Positions 7,260 through 15,686 are shown, counted from the stretch's first letter. The stretch: DNA of 43,326 nt from Lachnospiraceae bacterium UBA7086 (GCA_002492525.1 DKZA01000042.1:47989-91314), one strand, 5' to 3'. The notes: generated by a model from the letters alone, not told the origin. Program-made: numbers and translations.

Positions 7260-8261
7260 ATGGGTTTTTTCTCAGATTTGAAGGATGATTTATCTCAGGC
7301 TGTGAATGAACTGATGCCGGAAGAAGAGCTGGAAGCGGCTCTGGCGGCTCAAGCAGCTGCGTCGGAGACATCATCCGCTGAAAATGTGATACAGGAAGAA
7401 ACGCCTATGGTGGAAGATACCCTGGAGTCGGTTGACTTAAGCAGTATGCTGGATAAATTGGATCAGGCAGAACCGGCTGGGGAAGAGGAAATCGCGGAGC
7501 AAGTGACGGAGGAACCGATTGTGGAGGAGATACCTCCGGCAGAACCGGAGATAGAAACTGTTGCAGAAGAGGCACCTTTGGCAGAAGAGGCTGCCGCTCC
7601 TGTTATAGAAGAAGTACCTTTGGCAGAGCCGGTATCAGAACCGGAGGCTGTCATGGAAGAGATACTGGCAGAAGAGGTGGCAGCAGAAGATACGGCAGTT
7701 ATGCCGGAGTCACCAGCTGAGCCGGAGGAAGATAAACAAACAATCCAGAATGGCGGAGGGGAAAAGAAGAAGATGGAAGTGCAGACAAATCGCGTAGCGG
7801 TAGATGAGACAGCAGTTGTAACAGAGGGAATGACTATAACAGGTGATATTGTATCAGAAGGTTCCATGGAACTGATTGGTACGGTGAATGGTAATCTTGA
7901 TATTTTAGGGAAACTGAATATTACAGGTACCGTTCAGGGTAATTCCAGAGCAGCTGAGATTTTTGCGGAAGGCGCTAAGATTACGGGCGAGGTCAACAGC
8001 CAGGGCAGCGTTAAGATTGGGCAGAGTTCAGTTGTCATTGGAAATATTACGGCTACCAGCGCAGTGATCGCGGGTGCCGTGAAAGGTGATATTGATGTGC
8101 AGGGACCGGTTATTTTAGATACCACAGCTATTGTGATGGGTAACATTAAATCTAAATCCGTACAGATTAATAACGGCGCGGTGATTGAGGGTATGTGTTC
8201 ACAATGTTACGCTGATGTGAATCCGACATCCTTCTTTGAAGAATTCAAGAAGAAAAAATAA
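7260..8261 (+). CDS. Bactofilin family polymer-forming protein with long acidic N-terminal extension
   Basis: Bactofilins form non-polar filaments of stacked right-handed beta-helix subunits that scaffold wall enzymes. Residues about 176-320 show the repeating beta-helix pattern (GDIVSEGSMELIGTVNGNLD, then further strands with I/V-x-G periodicity). Residues 1-15 (MGFFSDLKDDLSQAV) form a short amphipathic start. Residues about 20-170 are a low-complexity Glu/Ala/Pro stretch with EAPLAEE/EVPLAE-type repeats, likely disordered. The C-terminal end is basic (FFEEFKKKK). ATG 7260 lies 8 bases after GGAGG; the ATG at 7245 overlaps that site and is unlikely. The gene sits between a deacetylase and pyrH. 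Confidence 0.85.
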   Translation: MGFFSDLKDDLSQAVNELMPEEELEAALAAQAAASETSSAENVIQEETPMVEDTLESVDLSSMLDKLDQAEPAGEEEIAEQVTEEPIVEEIPPAEPEIETVAEEAPLAEEAAAPVIEEVPLAEPVSEPEAVMEEILAEEVAAEDTAVMPESPAEPEEDKQTIQNGGGEKKKMEVQTNRVAVDETAVVTEGMTITGDIVSEGSMELIGTVNGNLDILGKLNITGTVQGNSRAAEIFAEGAKITGEVNSQGSVKIGQSSVVIGNITATSAVIAGAVKGDIDVQGPVILDTTAIVMGNIKSKSVQINNGAVIEGMCSQCYADVNPTSFFEEFKKKK

Positions 8262-8315
8262 ATATGAGCAGATAGAACAATGCGCGGGTTCCGGAAAGGG
8301 TATGGGTATTTTAGA

Positions 8316-9011
8316 ATGAAGCGGATACTCTTAAAACTAAGTGGGGAAGCTCTTGCGGGAGAAAAAAAGACGGGTTTTGATGAGGAGACGGTGCGTAATG
8401 TGGCTGTGCAGGTGAAACAGCTTGTGGAGGATGGTATTCAGGTCGGCATTGTGATCGGCGGCGGTAATTTCTGGCGTGGACGTTCCAGTGAAAATATTGA
8501 CAGGACAAAAGCTGACCAGATTGGTATGCTTGCTACGATCATGAATTGTATTTATGCTTCCGAGATCTTTCGCTCGGTAGGTATGATGACATCCATTCTG
8601 ACACCTTTTGAGTGTGGCTCTTTTACGAAGCTTTTTTCCAAGGACAGGGCCAACAAGTATTTTGCCAAGAATATGGTAGTTTTTTTTGCAGGAGGTACCG
8701 GACATCCTTATTTTTCTACAGATACAGGCGTGGTGCTTCGTGCCGTTGAGGTGGATGCGGATGTGATTCTGTTGGCAAAAGCAGTGGATGGTGTTTATGA
8801 TGATGACCCGAAGAAGAACCCTGATGCCAGAAAGTATGATGAGGTCTTGATTGATGAGGTAATCGAGAAGAATCTTCAAGTGGTGGATATGACGGCGTCC
8901 ATTTTGGCACGGGATAATAAGATGCCAATGTGGGTGTTTGCCCTGAATGAGGAAAACAGTATCGTCAATGCCGTCAAAGGGAAATTCAACGGTACCAAAG
9001 TGACCGTATAA
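8316..9011 (+). CDS. pyrH: UMP kinase (uridylate kinase)
   Basis: PyrH phosphorylates UMP to UDP with ATP in cytosolic pyrimidine synthesis; bacterial enzymes are hexameric and allosterically tuned by GTP and UTP. Seen here: MKRILLKLSGEALAGE at the start, IGGGNFWRGR, RTKADQIGMLAT, GGTGHPYFSTDT and AKAVDGVYDDDP, all family signatures. I chose ATG 8316 because it gives the family's natural N-terminus (231 residues). An upstream in-frame ATG at 8280 adds 12 non-conserved residues and lacks a ribosome site; GGAAAGGG lies about 15 bases before 8316. It is followed by frr after 24 bases, the classic pyrH-frr pair, but is here separated from tsf by about 7 kb of accessory sequence. Confidence 0.96.
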   Translation: MKRILLKLSGEALAGEKKTGFDEETVRNVAVQVKQLVEDGIQVGIVIGGGNFWRGRSSENIDRTKADQIGMLATIMNCIYASEIFRSVGMMTSILTPFECGSFTKLFSKDRANKYFAKNMVVFFAGGTGHPYFSTDTGVVLRAVEVDADVILLAKAVDGVYDDDPKKNPDARKYDEVLIDEVIEKNLQVVDMTASILARDNKMPMWVFALNEENSIVNAVKGKFNGTKVTV

Positions 9012-9035
9012 CAAAAGCAGCTGGAGGGTAACAGT

Positions 9036-9587
9036 ATGGATGCAAGATTACAACCTTATGAGCAGAAGATGCAGAAATCTTATGATTTTCTGGTGACAGA
9101 TCTGGGAGCGATCCGTGCCGGCCGCGCGAATCCGCATGTCCTTGATAAGATTAAAGTAGATTATTACGGAACGCCCACACCGATTCAACAGGTGGGGAAT
9201 ATTACAGTGCCGGAGGCTCGTGTTCTGCAGATAGCTCCCTGGGAGAAGACGCTGATTAAAGATATCGAGAAGGCTATTATGATGTCCGATGTAGGGATTA
9301 CGCCTTCTAACGATGGTTCTTTGATTCGTCTGGTATTTCCGGAACTGACGGAAGAGCGCCGTAAGGAATTGGTAAAGGATATCAAGAAGCGGGGCGAAGA
9401 AAATAAAGTTGCAATCCGTAATACGAGACGGGATGGCAATGATGCTTTGAAAAAGCTGGCCAAGACAGAAGTGTCCGAGGATGAGATCAAGGAATTGGAA
9501 GATCAGCTGCAGAAGCTTACCGACAAATTTATCAAGGATATTGATAAGCTCGTGGAAGAAAAATCCAAGGAGATACTTACCGTATAG
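9036..9587 (+). CDS. frr: Ribosome recycling factor
   Basis: RRF splits the post-termination ribosome together with EF-G. The 183-residue length and both halves of the family pattern are present: DLGAIRAGRANPHVLDKIKV near residue 25 and RRKELVKDIKKRGEENKVAIRN near residue 105, with the charged C-terminal coiled coil. ATG 9036 follows TGGAGGG with a suitable gap. It is co-directional with pyrH, and a hairpin at 9629 closes the unit. Confidence 0.97.
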   Translation: MDARLQPYEQKMQKSYDFLVTDLGAIRAGRANPHVLDKIKVDYYGTPTPIQQVGNITVPEARVLQIAPWEKTLIKDIEKAIMMSDVGITPSNDGSLIRLVFPELTEERRKELVKDIKKRGEENKVAIRNTRRDGNDALKKLAKTEVSEDEIKELEDQLQKLTDKFIKDIDKLVEEKSKEILTV

Positions 9588-9628
9588 TTTTTTGACAGGG
9601 TATATAGTTTCAGACAGCATAACAGAGA

Positions 9629-9670
9629 GGGGCTTACAGAATAGAGATTCTGTTGCCCCCTTTCCTGTTT
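9629..9670 (+). terminator. Terminator-like hairpin after frr
   Basis: GGGGC (9629-9633) pairs with GCCCC (9655-9659) and ACAGAAT (9636-9642) with ATTCTGT (9647-9653) around AGAG. The tail TTTCCTGTTT is a broken T-run, so termination may be partial. No clear promoter for uppS was found in 9671-9755. Confidence 0.7.
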
Positions 9671-9755
9671 GACGGTTTACATAATATTTTTCTTGGAACA
9701 TAAGGCAATGTCTTCATGGGGCGCAGAGAAAGGCAGCGCAGAAATGGGGTAAAAG

Positions 9756-10472
9756 ATGGAAGAGAGTATCAAAATACCGAATCATGTGGCGATTATTCTG
9801 GATGGTAACGGCAGATGGGCTAAAAGTAAGGGGATGCCGCGTAATTATGGACATGTGCAGGGAGCAAAAACAGTGGAAGTGATCTGTGAGGAGGCTTACC
9901 GTATGGGGATACAATATCTGACGGTTTATGCTTTCAGCACAGAGAACTGGAACAGGCCCAAAGATGAGGTGGATGCGCTGATGGGACTTTTGCGCAGTTA
10001 TATGAAGACTTGTCTGAAAACAGCGGCTAAGAATAATATGTGTGTGAGGGTTATTGGAGAAAAATCCAGGCTGGATGAAGATATCCGTAACCGCATTGCC
10101 CAGTTGGAGGAAGCTACCAGGAATAATACGGGACTGCATTTTCAGATTGGCATCAATTATGGAGGGCGGGATGAGATTGTCCGTGCTGTGCGTGAGATTG
10201 CGGTTCAGGCTGCGGATGGCGGTCTGCGGGCAGAAGATATTACGGAGGAGACGATCAGTCAAAGGTTGGATACCGGCGGGATTCCGGATCCTGATCTGTT
10301 GATCCGCACCTGTAATGAACAGAGAATATCTAATTTCCTGTTATGGCAGTTAGCGTATACGGAATTTTATTTTACGCCGGTGGCCTGGCCTGATTTTACG
10401 AAAGAAGAATTAGAAAAAGCCGTGGAGGCATATAATAAGAGAGACAGACGATATGGTCTGGTGAAAGAATAG
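9756..10472 (+). CDS. uppS: Isoprenyl transferase (undecaprenyl diphosphate synthase)
   Basis: UppS condenses IPP onto FPP in cis to give the C55 lipid carrier for peptidoglycan. The P-loop-like IILDGNGRWAK holds catalytic Asp16, and GHVQGAKTV, FSTENWNRP, RTCNEQRISNFLLWQLAYTE and RDRRYG complete the family pattern in 238 residues. ATG 9756 follows a modest purine stretch (ATGGGGTAAAAG). The gene is the first of a tight run uppS-cdsA-dxr-rseP; cdsA starts 12 bases later. Confidence 0.96.
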   Translation: MEESIKIPNHVAIILDGNGRWAKSKGMPRNYGHVQGAKTVEVICEEAYRMGIQYLTVYAFSTENWNRPKDEVDALMGLLRSYMKTCLKTAAKNNMCVRVIGEKSRLDEDIRNRIAQLEEATRNNTGLHFQIGINYGGRDEIVRAVREIAVQAADGGLRAEDITEETISQRLDTGGIPDPDLLIRTCNEQRISNFLLWQLAYTEFYFTPVAWPDFTKEELEKAVEAYNKRDRRYGLVKE

Positions 10473-10484
10473 GAAGGTGCCGGT

Positions 10485-11333
10485 ATGTTTCGTACAAGAT
10501 TGATAAGTGGAATTTTGTTGGTGATAGCGGCGCTGGCAGTCATTCTGACAGGGGGATATTTTCTGGCAGCTGTGCTGGGCGTGATTTCTATGATCGCGTA
10601 CAGGGAACTGATGGGGGCCTGCGGTCTGCGGTCCGGCGGAGAAAGAACCAGCGCTTTGGAAATGGCAGGTTGTCTGTTGATTGCAGCATATTATGTGGTA
10701 CTTGTGGTTTCGCTGCGAGGGGGGCTTGGGAATGTCTATCCTGCGGTAATGATCATGGTGGTGATTTCCTTTCTGATATTTTTGTTTGTCTATGTGTTTG
10801 CCTTCCCGAAGTATCATGCGGATCAGATTATGACGGCCATGTTTTGTTTTCTCTATGCGCCGGTCATGTTGTCTTTTATCTATCTGCTGCGGCAGGGATT
10901 TGCCCAGGGCAGGTATCTGGTATGGTTTGTGTTTTTAAGTTCCTGGGGAAGCGACACCTGTGCTTATGCGGTGGGAGTCCTGATTGGCAAACATAAGATG
11001 ACACCGAAGCTGAGTCCTAAGAAGTCGGTGGAGGGAGCGGTCGGCGGTGTCGTGGGAGCGGCACTGTTGTTCATGCTTTATACGCATCTGGTGATCAATG
11101 TGTATACGGATGTTACTCTTTCTCCTGCACTATCGGCTTTGCTTGGCGCCGTGGGCGCCATGGTGTCCATGGTGGGAGATCTGGCGGCTTCTGCAGTGAA
11201 ACGGGATCATAATATCAAAGATTATGGCAGATTGATACCGGGACATGGCGGTATTATGGATCGGTTTGACAGCGTGATTGTAGCGGCTCCTATTATTTTT
11301 ATCGGGATTGCCATGTTGTCACAGCAGATATAA
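10485..11333 (+). CDS. cdsA: Phosphatidate cytidylyltransferase (CDP-diacylglycerol synthase)
   Basis: CdsA makes CDP-diacylglycerol from phosphatidic acid and CTP in the membrane, the entry point to phospholipids. The 282-residue protein is a chain of about seven to eight hydrophobic helices and ends with the CDP-alcohol signature: SAVKRDHNIKDYG then LIPGHGGIMDRFDS. The WGSDTCAYAVG motif is also present. ATG 10485 follows AGGAAGG. It overlaps nothing and is 12 bases after uppS. Confidence 0.95.
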   Translation: MFRTRLISGILLVIAALAVILTGGYFLAAVLGVISMIAYRELMGACGLRSGGERTSALEMAGCLLIAAYYVVLVVSLRGGLGNVYPAVMIMVVISFLIFLFVYVFAFPKYHADQIMTAMFCFLYAPVMLSFIYLLRQGFAQGRYLVWFVFLSSWGSDTCAYAVGVLIGKHKMTPKLSPKKSVEGAVGGVVGAALLFMLYTHLVINVYTDVTLSPALSALLGAVGAMVSMVGDLAASAVKRDHNIKDYGRLIPGHGGIMDRFDSVIVAAPIIFIGIAMLSQQI

Positions 11334-11364
11334 TGGCTTGGATGACGGAGGATAAGATAGCGGC

Positions 11365-12510
11365 ATGAAAAAGATTGGTATACTGGGATCGACAGGGTCT
11401 ATCGGAACGCAGACGCTGGAGATTGTGAGAAAAGAAAAAGATTTACAAGTAGTATCCCTGGCAGCAGGGCATAATGTGGAATTGATGGAGAAGCAGGTCC
11501 GGGAGTTTATGCCTGCGGTGACTGCCATGTGGTCTGAGGAGGCAGCCAGAGATTTACGGGAAAGAATCAAAGATCTGCCGGTGAAAGTGGTAAGCGGTAT
11601 GGATGGCCTTTTGGAGGTATCTACGGTACCGCAGATGGAAGTATTGGTCACAGGCATTGTGGGAATGATTGGAATCAAACCTACCATTGCCGCCATAGAG
11701 GCCGGCAAGGATATCGCTCTTGCCAATAAGGAGACTCTGGTGACGGCAGGACATATCATCATGCCGCTGGCGGCTGCGAAGGGGATTCATATTTTGCCGG
11801 TGGATAGTGAACATAGTGCTATTTTTCAATCCATGCATGGTGAGAACAGAGCCCGTGTCAGCCGGATTCTGCTGACGGCTTCGGGCGGTCCTTTCCGGGG
11901 CAAAAAGAAAGAGGAGCTTGCAAATATGACGGTGGAGGATGCCTTAAAGCACCCGAACTGGTCTATGGGCAGGAAAGTTACCATTGATTCTGCTTCTCTT
12001 TGCAATAAGGGTCTCGAGGTAATGGAGGCAAGATGGCTGTTTGATGTGGATCTGGAACAGATACAGGTGGTGGTGCATCCGCAGAGTATTCTTCACTCAG
12101 CGGTAGAATATGTGGATGGCGCGATCATGGGACAGATGGGAGTGCCGGATATGAAACTGCCCATACAGTATGCTTTGTTTTATCCGGATAGAAGACCCAT
12201 GGATACGGGTAGAGTGGAATTATGTAAACTAGGACAGCTTACCTTTGAGGAACCGGATGCGGAAACGTTCCGGGGACTGGCATTAGCATATCAGGCGGCA
12301 GAGCGCGGCGGATCATTGCCTACAGTGTTTAATGCGGCCAATGAACGGGCGGTGGCTCTTTTTCTACAAAAGAAGATACGTTTTTTGCAGATACCGGAAC
12401 TGATCGAGGCTTCTATGGAGGCACACAGTGTAGTGGATTGTCCTACGGTAGAACAGATTCTTTCGGCGGAAGCGGAAACTTACGAATACATCAAGCTAAA
12501 ATATGAGTAG
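11365..12510 (+). CDS. dxr: 1-deoxy-D-xylulose 5-phosphate reductoisomerase
   Basis: Dxr converts DXP to MEP with NADPH, the committed step of the non-mevalonate pathway that feeds UppS. The NADPH loop GSTGSIGTQTLEIV is at residues 7-20, followed by ANKETLVTAG, VDSEHSAIFQ, LTASGGPF, HPNWSMGRKVTIDSASL and FNAANERAV. All metal and substrate residues expected in these blocks are present. Its 381 residues are normal length. Together with ispG (15747) it places two MEP-pathway steps in this cluster. Confidence 0.97.
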   Translation: MKKIGILGSTGSIGTQTLEIVRKEKDLQVVSLAAGHNVELMEKQVREFMPAVTAMWSEEAARDLRERIKDLPVKVVSGMDGLLEVSTVPQMEVLVTGIVGMIGIKPTIAAIEAGKDIALANKETLVTAGHIIMPLAAAKGIHILPVDSEHSAIFQSMHGENRARVSRILLTASGGPFRGKKKEELANMTVEDALKHPNWSMGRKVTIDSASLCNKGLEVMEARWLFDVDLEQIQVVVHPQSILHSAVEYVDGAIMGQMGVPDMKLPIQYALFYPDRRPMDTGRVELCKLGQLTFEEPDAETFRGLALAYQAAERGGSLPTVFNAANERAVALFLQKKIRFLQIPELIEASMEAHSVVDCPTVEQILSAEAETYEYIKLKYE

Positions 12511-12543
12511 GGAATGTTCTAAGAGACAGCATGGAGGTTAGAA

Positions 12544-13665
12544 TTGATCAGGACGATTATTTTATTTCTAATAATCATGGGTGTGGTGGTAATATCCCAT
12601 GAACTGGGACATTTTATTATTGCAAAAAAGAATCATATCCGGGTAGTGGAGTTCGCGGTGGGTATGGGGCCTTCACTCTTTTCCTATGAGAAGGGAGGAA
12701 CCAGGTATTCTCTGAAGCTTCTTCCCATAGGCGGCCTCTGCATGTTTGACGGGGAAGACGGCGTTATGGCGCAGAAAGAGGAGAAGACGGGGCAGGATGT
12801 CATACCGGAAACAGGCAGGATGCCCGGTGCAGACGCGGGGCCGGGACCGGAAGGAATGTCGTTGATGGAAGCCGGTGTATGGGCACGTATTGCCACCATA
12901 TTTGCGGGGCCATTCTTTAATTTTATCCTGGCCTTTGTTGTGGCTGTGGTCCTGAGTGCTTTCAGCGGGGTGGATCTGCCGGTGGTGGGTTCGGTCAGCG
13001 AGGGCTCGGCGGCGCAGGAAGCCGGACTGCAAAAAGGGGATGTGATCACCAAAATCGGACGGGAGCCCATTCATTTTTACCGGGAAGTCATGTTCATCTC
13101 TTCCTTTAACCGAGGGGAAGCTATGGAGGTGCAGTATGAACGAAACGGCAGGAAAGATGTGACCACACTGCATCCTAAGTACAGTGAAGAAGATGGGCGT
13201 TATTATATGGGGATCGTAAATGGCGGGGAGTATCTGGAATGTAATCCGCTGCAGGTATTCCAGTACGGATTCTATGAGGTGGAATATTGGGTGAAACTCA
13301 CCTTTAAGAGTCTAAAAATGCTGATACAGGGGCAGGGCAGCAAGGACGATCTGTCCGGGCCTGTTGGCATTGCGCAGATTGTGGGGGAGAGCTATACGCA
13401 GGCGGAGGAAAACTATGGGACGTTCTCTGCAATCCTGACGATGCTGGAGATTGTTGTGTTATTATCGGTCAATCTTGGAATCATGAACCTGTTGCCCATT
13501 CCGGCCCTGGATGGAGGCCGTCTGGTCTTTTTGCTGTTGGAAGTGGTGCGGGGCAAACCGGTGCCGCCGGAGAAAGAAGGTATGGTGCACTTTGCGGGCC
13601 TGGTGGTGTTGATGATTCTGATGGTGTTTATCATGTACAATGATATTATGAGGCTGGTGCGTTGA
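12544..13665 (+). CDS. rseP: RIP metalloprotease, site-2 protease family
   Basis: An intramembrane zinc protease that cleaves membrane-bound regulators such as anti-sigma factors. HELGH (His19, Glu20, His23) sits in the first helix; a PDZ domain follows (about residues 145-225, GSAAQEAGLQKGDVI); and NLLPIPALDGGRLVF supplies the third zinc ligand near residue 322. A 30-residue Gly/Pro/Glu-rich insert lies at about residues 75-105, before the second helix. The start is TTG 12544, 6 bases after GGAGG; no ATG fits. It follows dxr by 33 bases, the usual dxr-rseP order. Confidence 0.95.
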   Translation: MIRTIILFLIIMGVVVISHELGHFIIAKKNHIRVVEFAVGMGPSLFSYEKGGTRYSLKLLPIGGLCMFDGEDGVMAQKEEKTGQDVIPETGRMPGADAGPGPEGMSLMEAGVWARIATIFAGPFFNFILAFVVAVVLSAFSGVDLPVVGSVSEGSAAQEAGLQKGDVITKIGREPIHFYREVMFISSFNRGEAMEVQYERNGRKDVTTLHPKYSEEDGRYYMGIVNGGEYLECNPLQVFQYGFYEVEYWVKLTFKSLKMLIQGQGSKDDLSGPVGIAQIVGESYTQAEENYGTFSAILTMLEIVVLLSVNLGIMNLLPIPALDGGRLVFLLLEVVRGKPVPPEKEGMVHFAGLVVLMILMVFIMYNDIMRLVR

Positions 13666-13679
13666 GCACCGGCCTTTTT
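13652..13679 (+). terminator. Rho-independent terminator of the uppS-rseP unit
   Basis: GGCTGGTGC (13652-13660) pairs with GCACCGGCC (13666-13674, one G-U) around GTTGA, followed by TTTTTA. The stem overlaps the rseP stop codon. Confidence 0.9.
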
Positions 13680-13695
13680 AGGCGATAGGAAATTC

Positions 13696-13747
13696 TTCCG
13701 CTTATCCGGGGCCGTGAAGCGGAACACGCAATCGAGCTTTGCTCGAT
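13696..13747. repeat. Two adjacent intergenic hairpins
   Basis: TTCCGCTT (13696-13703) pairs with AAGCGGAA (13717-13724), and ATCGAGC (13731-13737) pairs with GCTCGAT (13741-13747) around TTT. They fill the gap between the rseP terminator and the phosphatase promoter. Neither is followed by a T-run. Confidence 0.55.
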
Positions 13748-13753
13748 TTGTGG

Positions 13754-13782
13754 TTGCAATAAAAAGATATCTATAGTATAAT
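13754..13782 (+). promoter_or_regulatory. Sigma-A promoter of the phosphatase-kinase unit
   Basis: TTGCAA (13754-13759), 17 bases, TATAAT (13777-13782). The predicted start is near 13789, giving a leader of about 160 bases in which I see no gene. Confidence 0.75.
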
Positions 13783-13950
13783 AGCCACATCAGGTTCCAT
13801 TCGGGAATCTACAGGCAGATTCGGCGGAGTTCCCGCAGAATTCCAGAAATAGGTATGAAAGTAACGAAGAGATCTGTATATAACTATTGTTATTTTAATG
13901 TAGGATGCAGACAGAAAATGAGTTGAATTGGGGGAGGTGTGTCTTTCAGG

Positions 13951-14667
13951 ATGCGGTATTTGACAGGGGTATACTGGTGCCGGGGGCGTGTGGCGGAGCA
14001 TAACCAGGATTCCGTTGTACTGCTGCAGGCATTGACCACTCGGGGAAGAGTACTTATGGCGGCAGTCTGCGATGGAATGAGTGGTCTTTCTCAGGGCGAG
14101 ATTGCCAGCGGTTATGTGACGGAGCGGCTTCAGGAGTGGTTTTATGAAAGTTTCCTTTATGCAGTGCGCAAAAAGAAACCGTACTGGGTGCTGAGAAGAT
14201 CCCTTGACAGGCTTACTTTTCATATGCAGCAACAGTTGCAACAGTATGCCAGACGGGAAGAAATCGAACTTGGCACCACGATGACAGTGCTGGTGATATG
14301 GGAGAAGACTTATCTGGTGTGGCATCTGGGAGACAGCAGGCTCTATCGGCTGCGGGGTAAGCATATGGAGCGGGTGACAAAAGACCATATCAGACAGCGG
14401 CAGCAGCTGACCAAATGTGTGGGGAGTTTTGGATACTATATACCGGATCATCATATGGGGGTGCTGCGGCAGGGGGAAGGGATTCTTCTGTGCAGTGATG
14501 GCTTCAGACACTGCATTAGCGGAGAAGAACTGCGGGAGGTGTTATGCCCAAAACAGCTGCGGGAGGAAGCACAGATTGAAAGAAGACTTATGGAGATTGG
14601 AGAGGCGTGTATGAAAAGAGGGGAGCGGGATAACCTGTCGGCAGTCTATGTTAAGGCAGAAAAGTAA
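13951..14667 (+). CDS. PP2C-family protein serine/threonine phosphatase
   Basis: A soluble Mn/Mg-dependent phosphatase of the PrpC/Stp type, expected to reverse the action of the kinase encoded next. Metal-binding and catalytic motifs are in order: HNQDS (Asp20), DGMSG (Asp41-Gly42; the family usually has DGMGG), GTTMTV, HLGDSRLYRL, LLCSDGF and RDNLSAV. At 238 residues it is a bare catalytic domain without membrane helices. ATG 13951 gives a natural start but lies 13 bases from GGAGG; GTG 13939 in the same frame lies too close to it. The stop is 64 bases before the kinase start. Confidence 0.9.
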   Translation: MRYLTGVYWCRGRVAEHNQDSVVLLQALTTRGRVLMAAVCDGMSGLSQGEIASGYVTERLQEWFYESFLYAVRKKKPYWVLRRSLDRLTFHMQQQLQQYARREEIELGTTMTVLVIWEKTYLVWHLGDSRLYRLRGKHMERVTKDHIRQRQQLTKCVGSFGYYIPDHHMGVLRQGEGILLCSDGFRHCISGEELREVLCPKQLREEAQIERRLMEIGEACMKRGERDNLSAVYVKAEK

Positions 14668-14684
14668 GAGTGTTTGCAGGCAGA

Positions 14685-14698
14685 TGATAACGTTATCA
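14685..14698. repeat. 14-bp perfect palindrome between phosphatase and kinase genes
   Basis: TGATAACGTTATCA at 14685-14698 lies in the 64-base gap just upstream of the kinase ribosome site. It could be an operator or a small hairpin; nothing in the sequence decides which. Confidence 0.5.
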
Positions 14699-14731
14699 GC
14701 AGCAGCTGACAGATGCAGGAGGAAAGGGAAG

Positions 14732-15652
14732 ATGACGCAGATACCTCAGAAAGTGGGAAAGTATGAGATTATCAGACAGTTAGGAACGGGAGGAGAGGGA
14801 AGTGTATATCTGGCAAGGGACAGTGTGCTTTCACGGCTGGCGGCTGTAAAGAGACTGGAAGGAGGGCAGACCGGGAAAGGAGAGCGGACCGGGAAAGGAG
14901 AACAGGCCGGGGAGGGAGCGGCACAGGGTGCTGCGGGTTCTCTGGAAGCGGATTTTCTCCGGGATCTGCACCATCCCATGCTGCCGGTAATTTATGATTT
15001 ATTATACGAGGATGGCTGTTATCTTATCATGGAGTATATAGAAGGGATTAGTTTACATAACTATATAGAAAAGACAGGAGGAACAGGAGAAGAGAGGGGA
15101 TATTTATGGGCAATGGCATTGCTAGAGATTCTGGAATATCTTCACACAAGAAAACCACCTGTTATTTATCGAGATTTGAAACCGCAAAATATTATAGTAT
15201 GTCCGGATAAAAATCTGCGTTTGGTGGATTTGGGCGGGGCATGTCTGAAAAGTTACGGGGAAGGTATGGATAAACGGATGGCTGTGTCACCGGGGTATGG
15301 GGCGCCGGAACAGCAGGCAGGGACAGGAGGATGTGTCTATGCGGATGAACGGAGCGATATCTTTGCCTTTGGCAGAGTACTGTACTATATATTGACGGGA
15401 GCGGATCCCGGACAGCCGCCCTATGGCAGCCTTCCAGTGGGCGTTTATGATCCTCTTTTAGGGGAGGGATTTAACCGGGTGATTCGCAAGTGCACCAGAG
15501 AAGAGCCCGGGCAGCGTTATCAGGTGGTGGAGGAGATCAGAAGAGATCTGTCCGGGATAAGCCGGAATGGGAAGAGGTATGGCCGCAGGAGTTTTCTGAA
15601 GCATGTGGAGAAACGGGTATGGCTTACGGAAAAGAAAATGACCGGGCTGTGA
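14732..15652 (+). CDS. Soluble Ser/Thr protein kinase (Hanks type, no PASTA or membrane segment)
   Basis: Kinase lobes are clear: GTGGEGSVYLA (residues 18-28) is the Gly loop, Lys40 in AAVKRL is the ATP lysine, YRDLKPQN (146-153) is the catalytic loop with Asp148, DLGGA (Asp166) replaces DFG, and PGYGAPEQ is the P+1 loop. Catalytic residues are therefore kept, but the His of HRD is Tyr and the Phe of DFG is Leu. Residues 46-69 are a Gly-rich insert built from an 18-base tandem repeat (TGKGER, TGKGEQ, AGEGAA). At 306 residues it lacks the transmembrane helix and PASTA repeats of PrkC/PknB. ATG 14732 lies 9 bases after AGGAGG. It pairs with the PP2C gene upstream, so a reversible phosphorylation switch is likely; its substrates are unknown. 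Confidence 0.9.
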   Translation: MTQIPQKVGKYEIIRQLGTGGEGSVYLARDSVLSRLAAVKRLEGGQTGKGERTGKGEQAGEGAAQGAAGSLEADFLRDLHHPMLPVIYDLLYEDGCYLIMEYIEGISLHNYIEKTGGTGEERGYLWAMALLEILEYLHTRKPPVIYRDLKPQNIIVCPDKNLRLVDLGGACLKSYGEGMDKRMAVSPGYGAPEQQAGTGGCVYADERSDIFAFGRVLYYILTGADPGQPPYGSLPVGVYDPLLGEGFNRVIRKCTREEPGQRYQVVEEIRRDLSGISRNGKRYGRRSFLKHVEKRVWLTEKKMTGL

Positions 15653-15686
15653 GAAAAAGGTATTCTTGCGGCGGTGTACTTTTTGT

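Noticed and set aside
9592..9620. TTGACA at 9592 as a promoter for uppS
   Set aside because: No acceptable -10 box 16-18 bases downstream; TATATAG is far too close.
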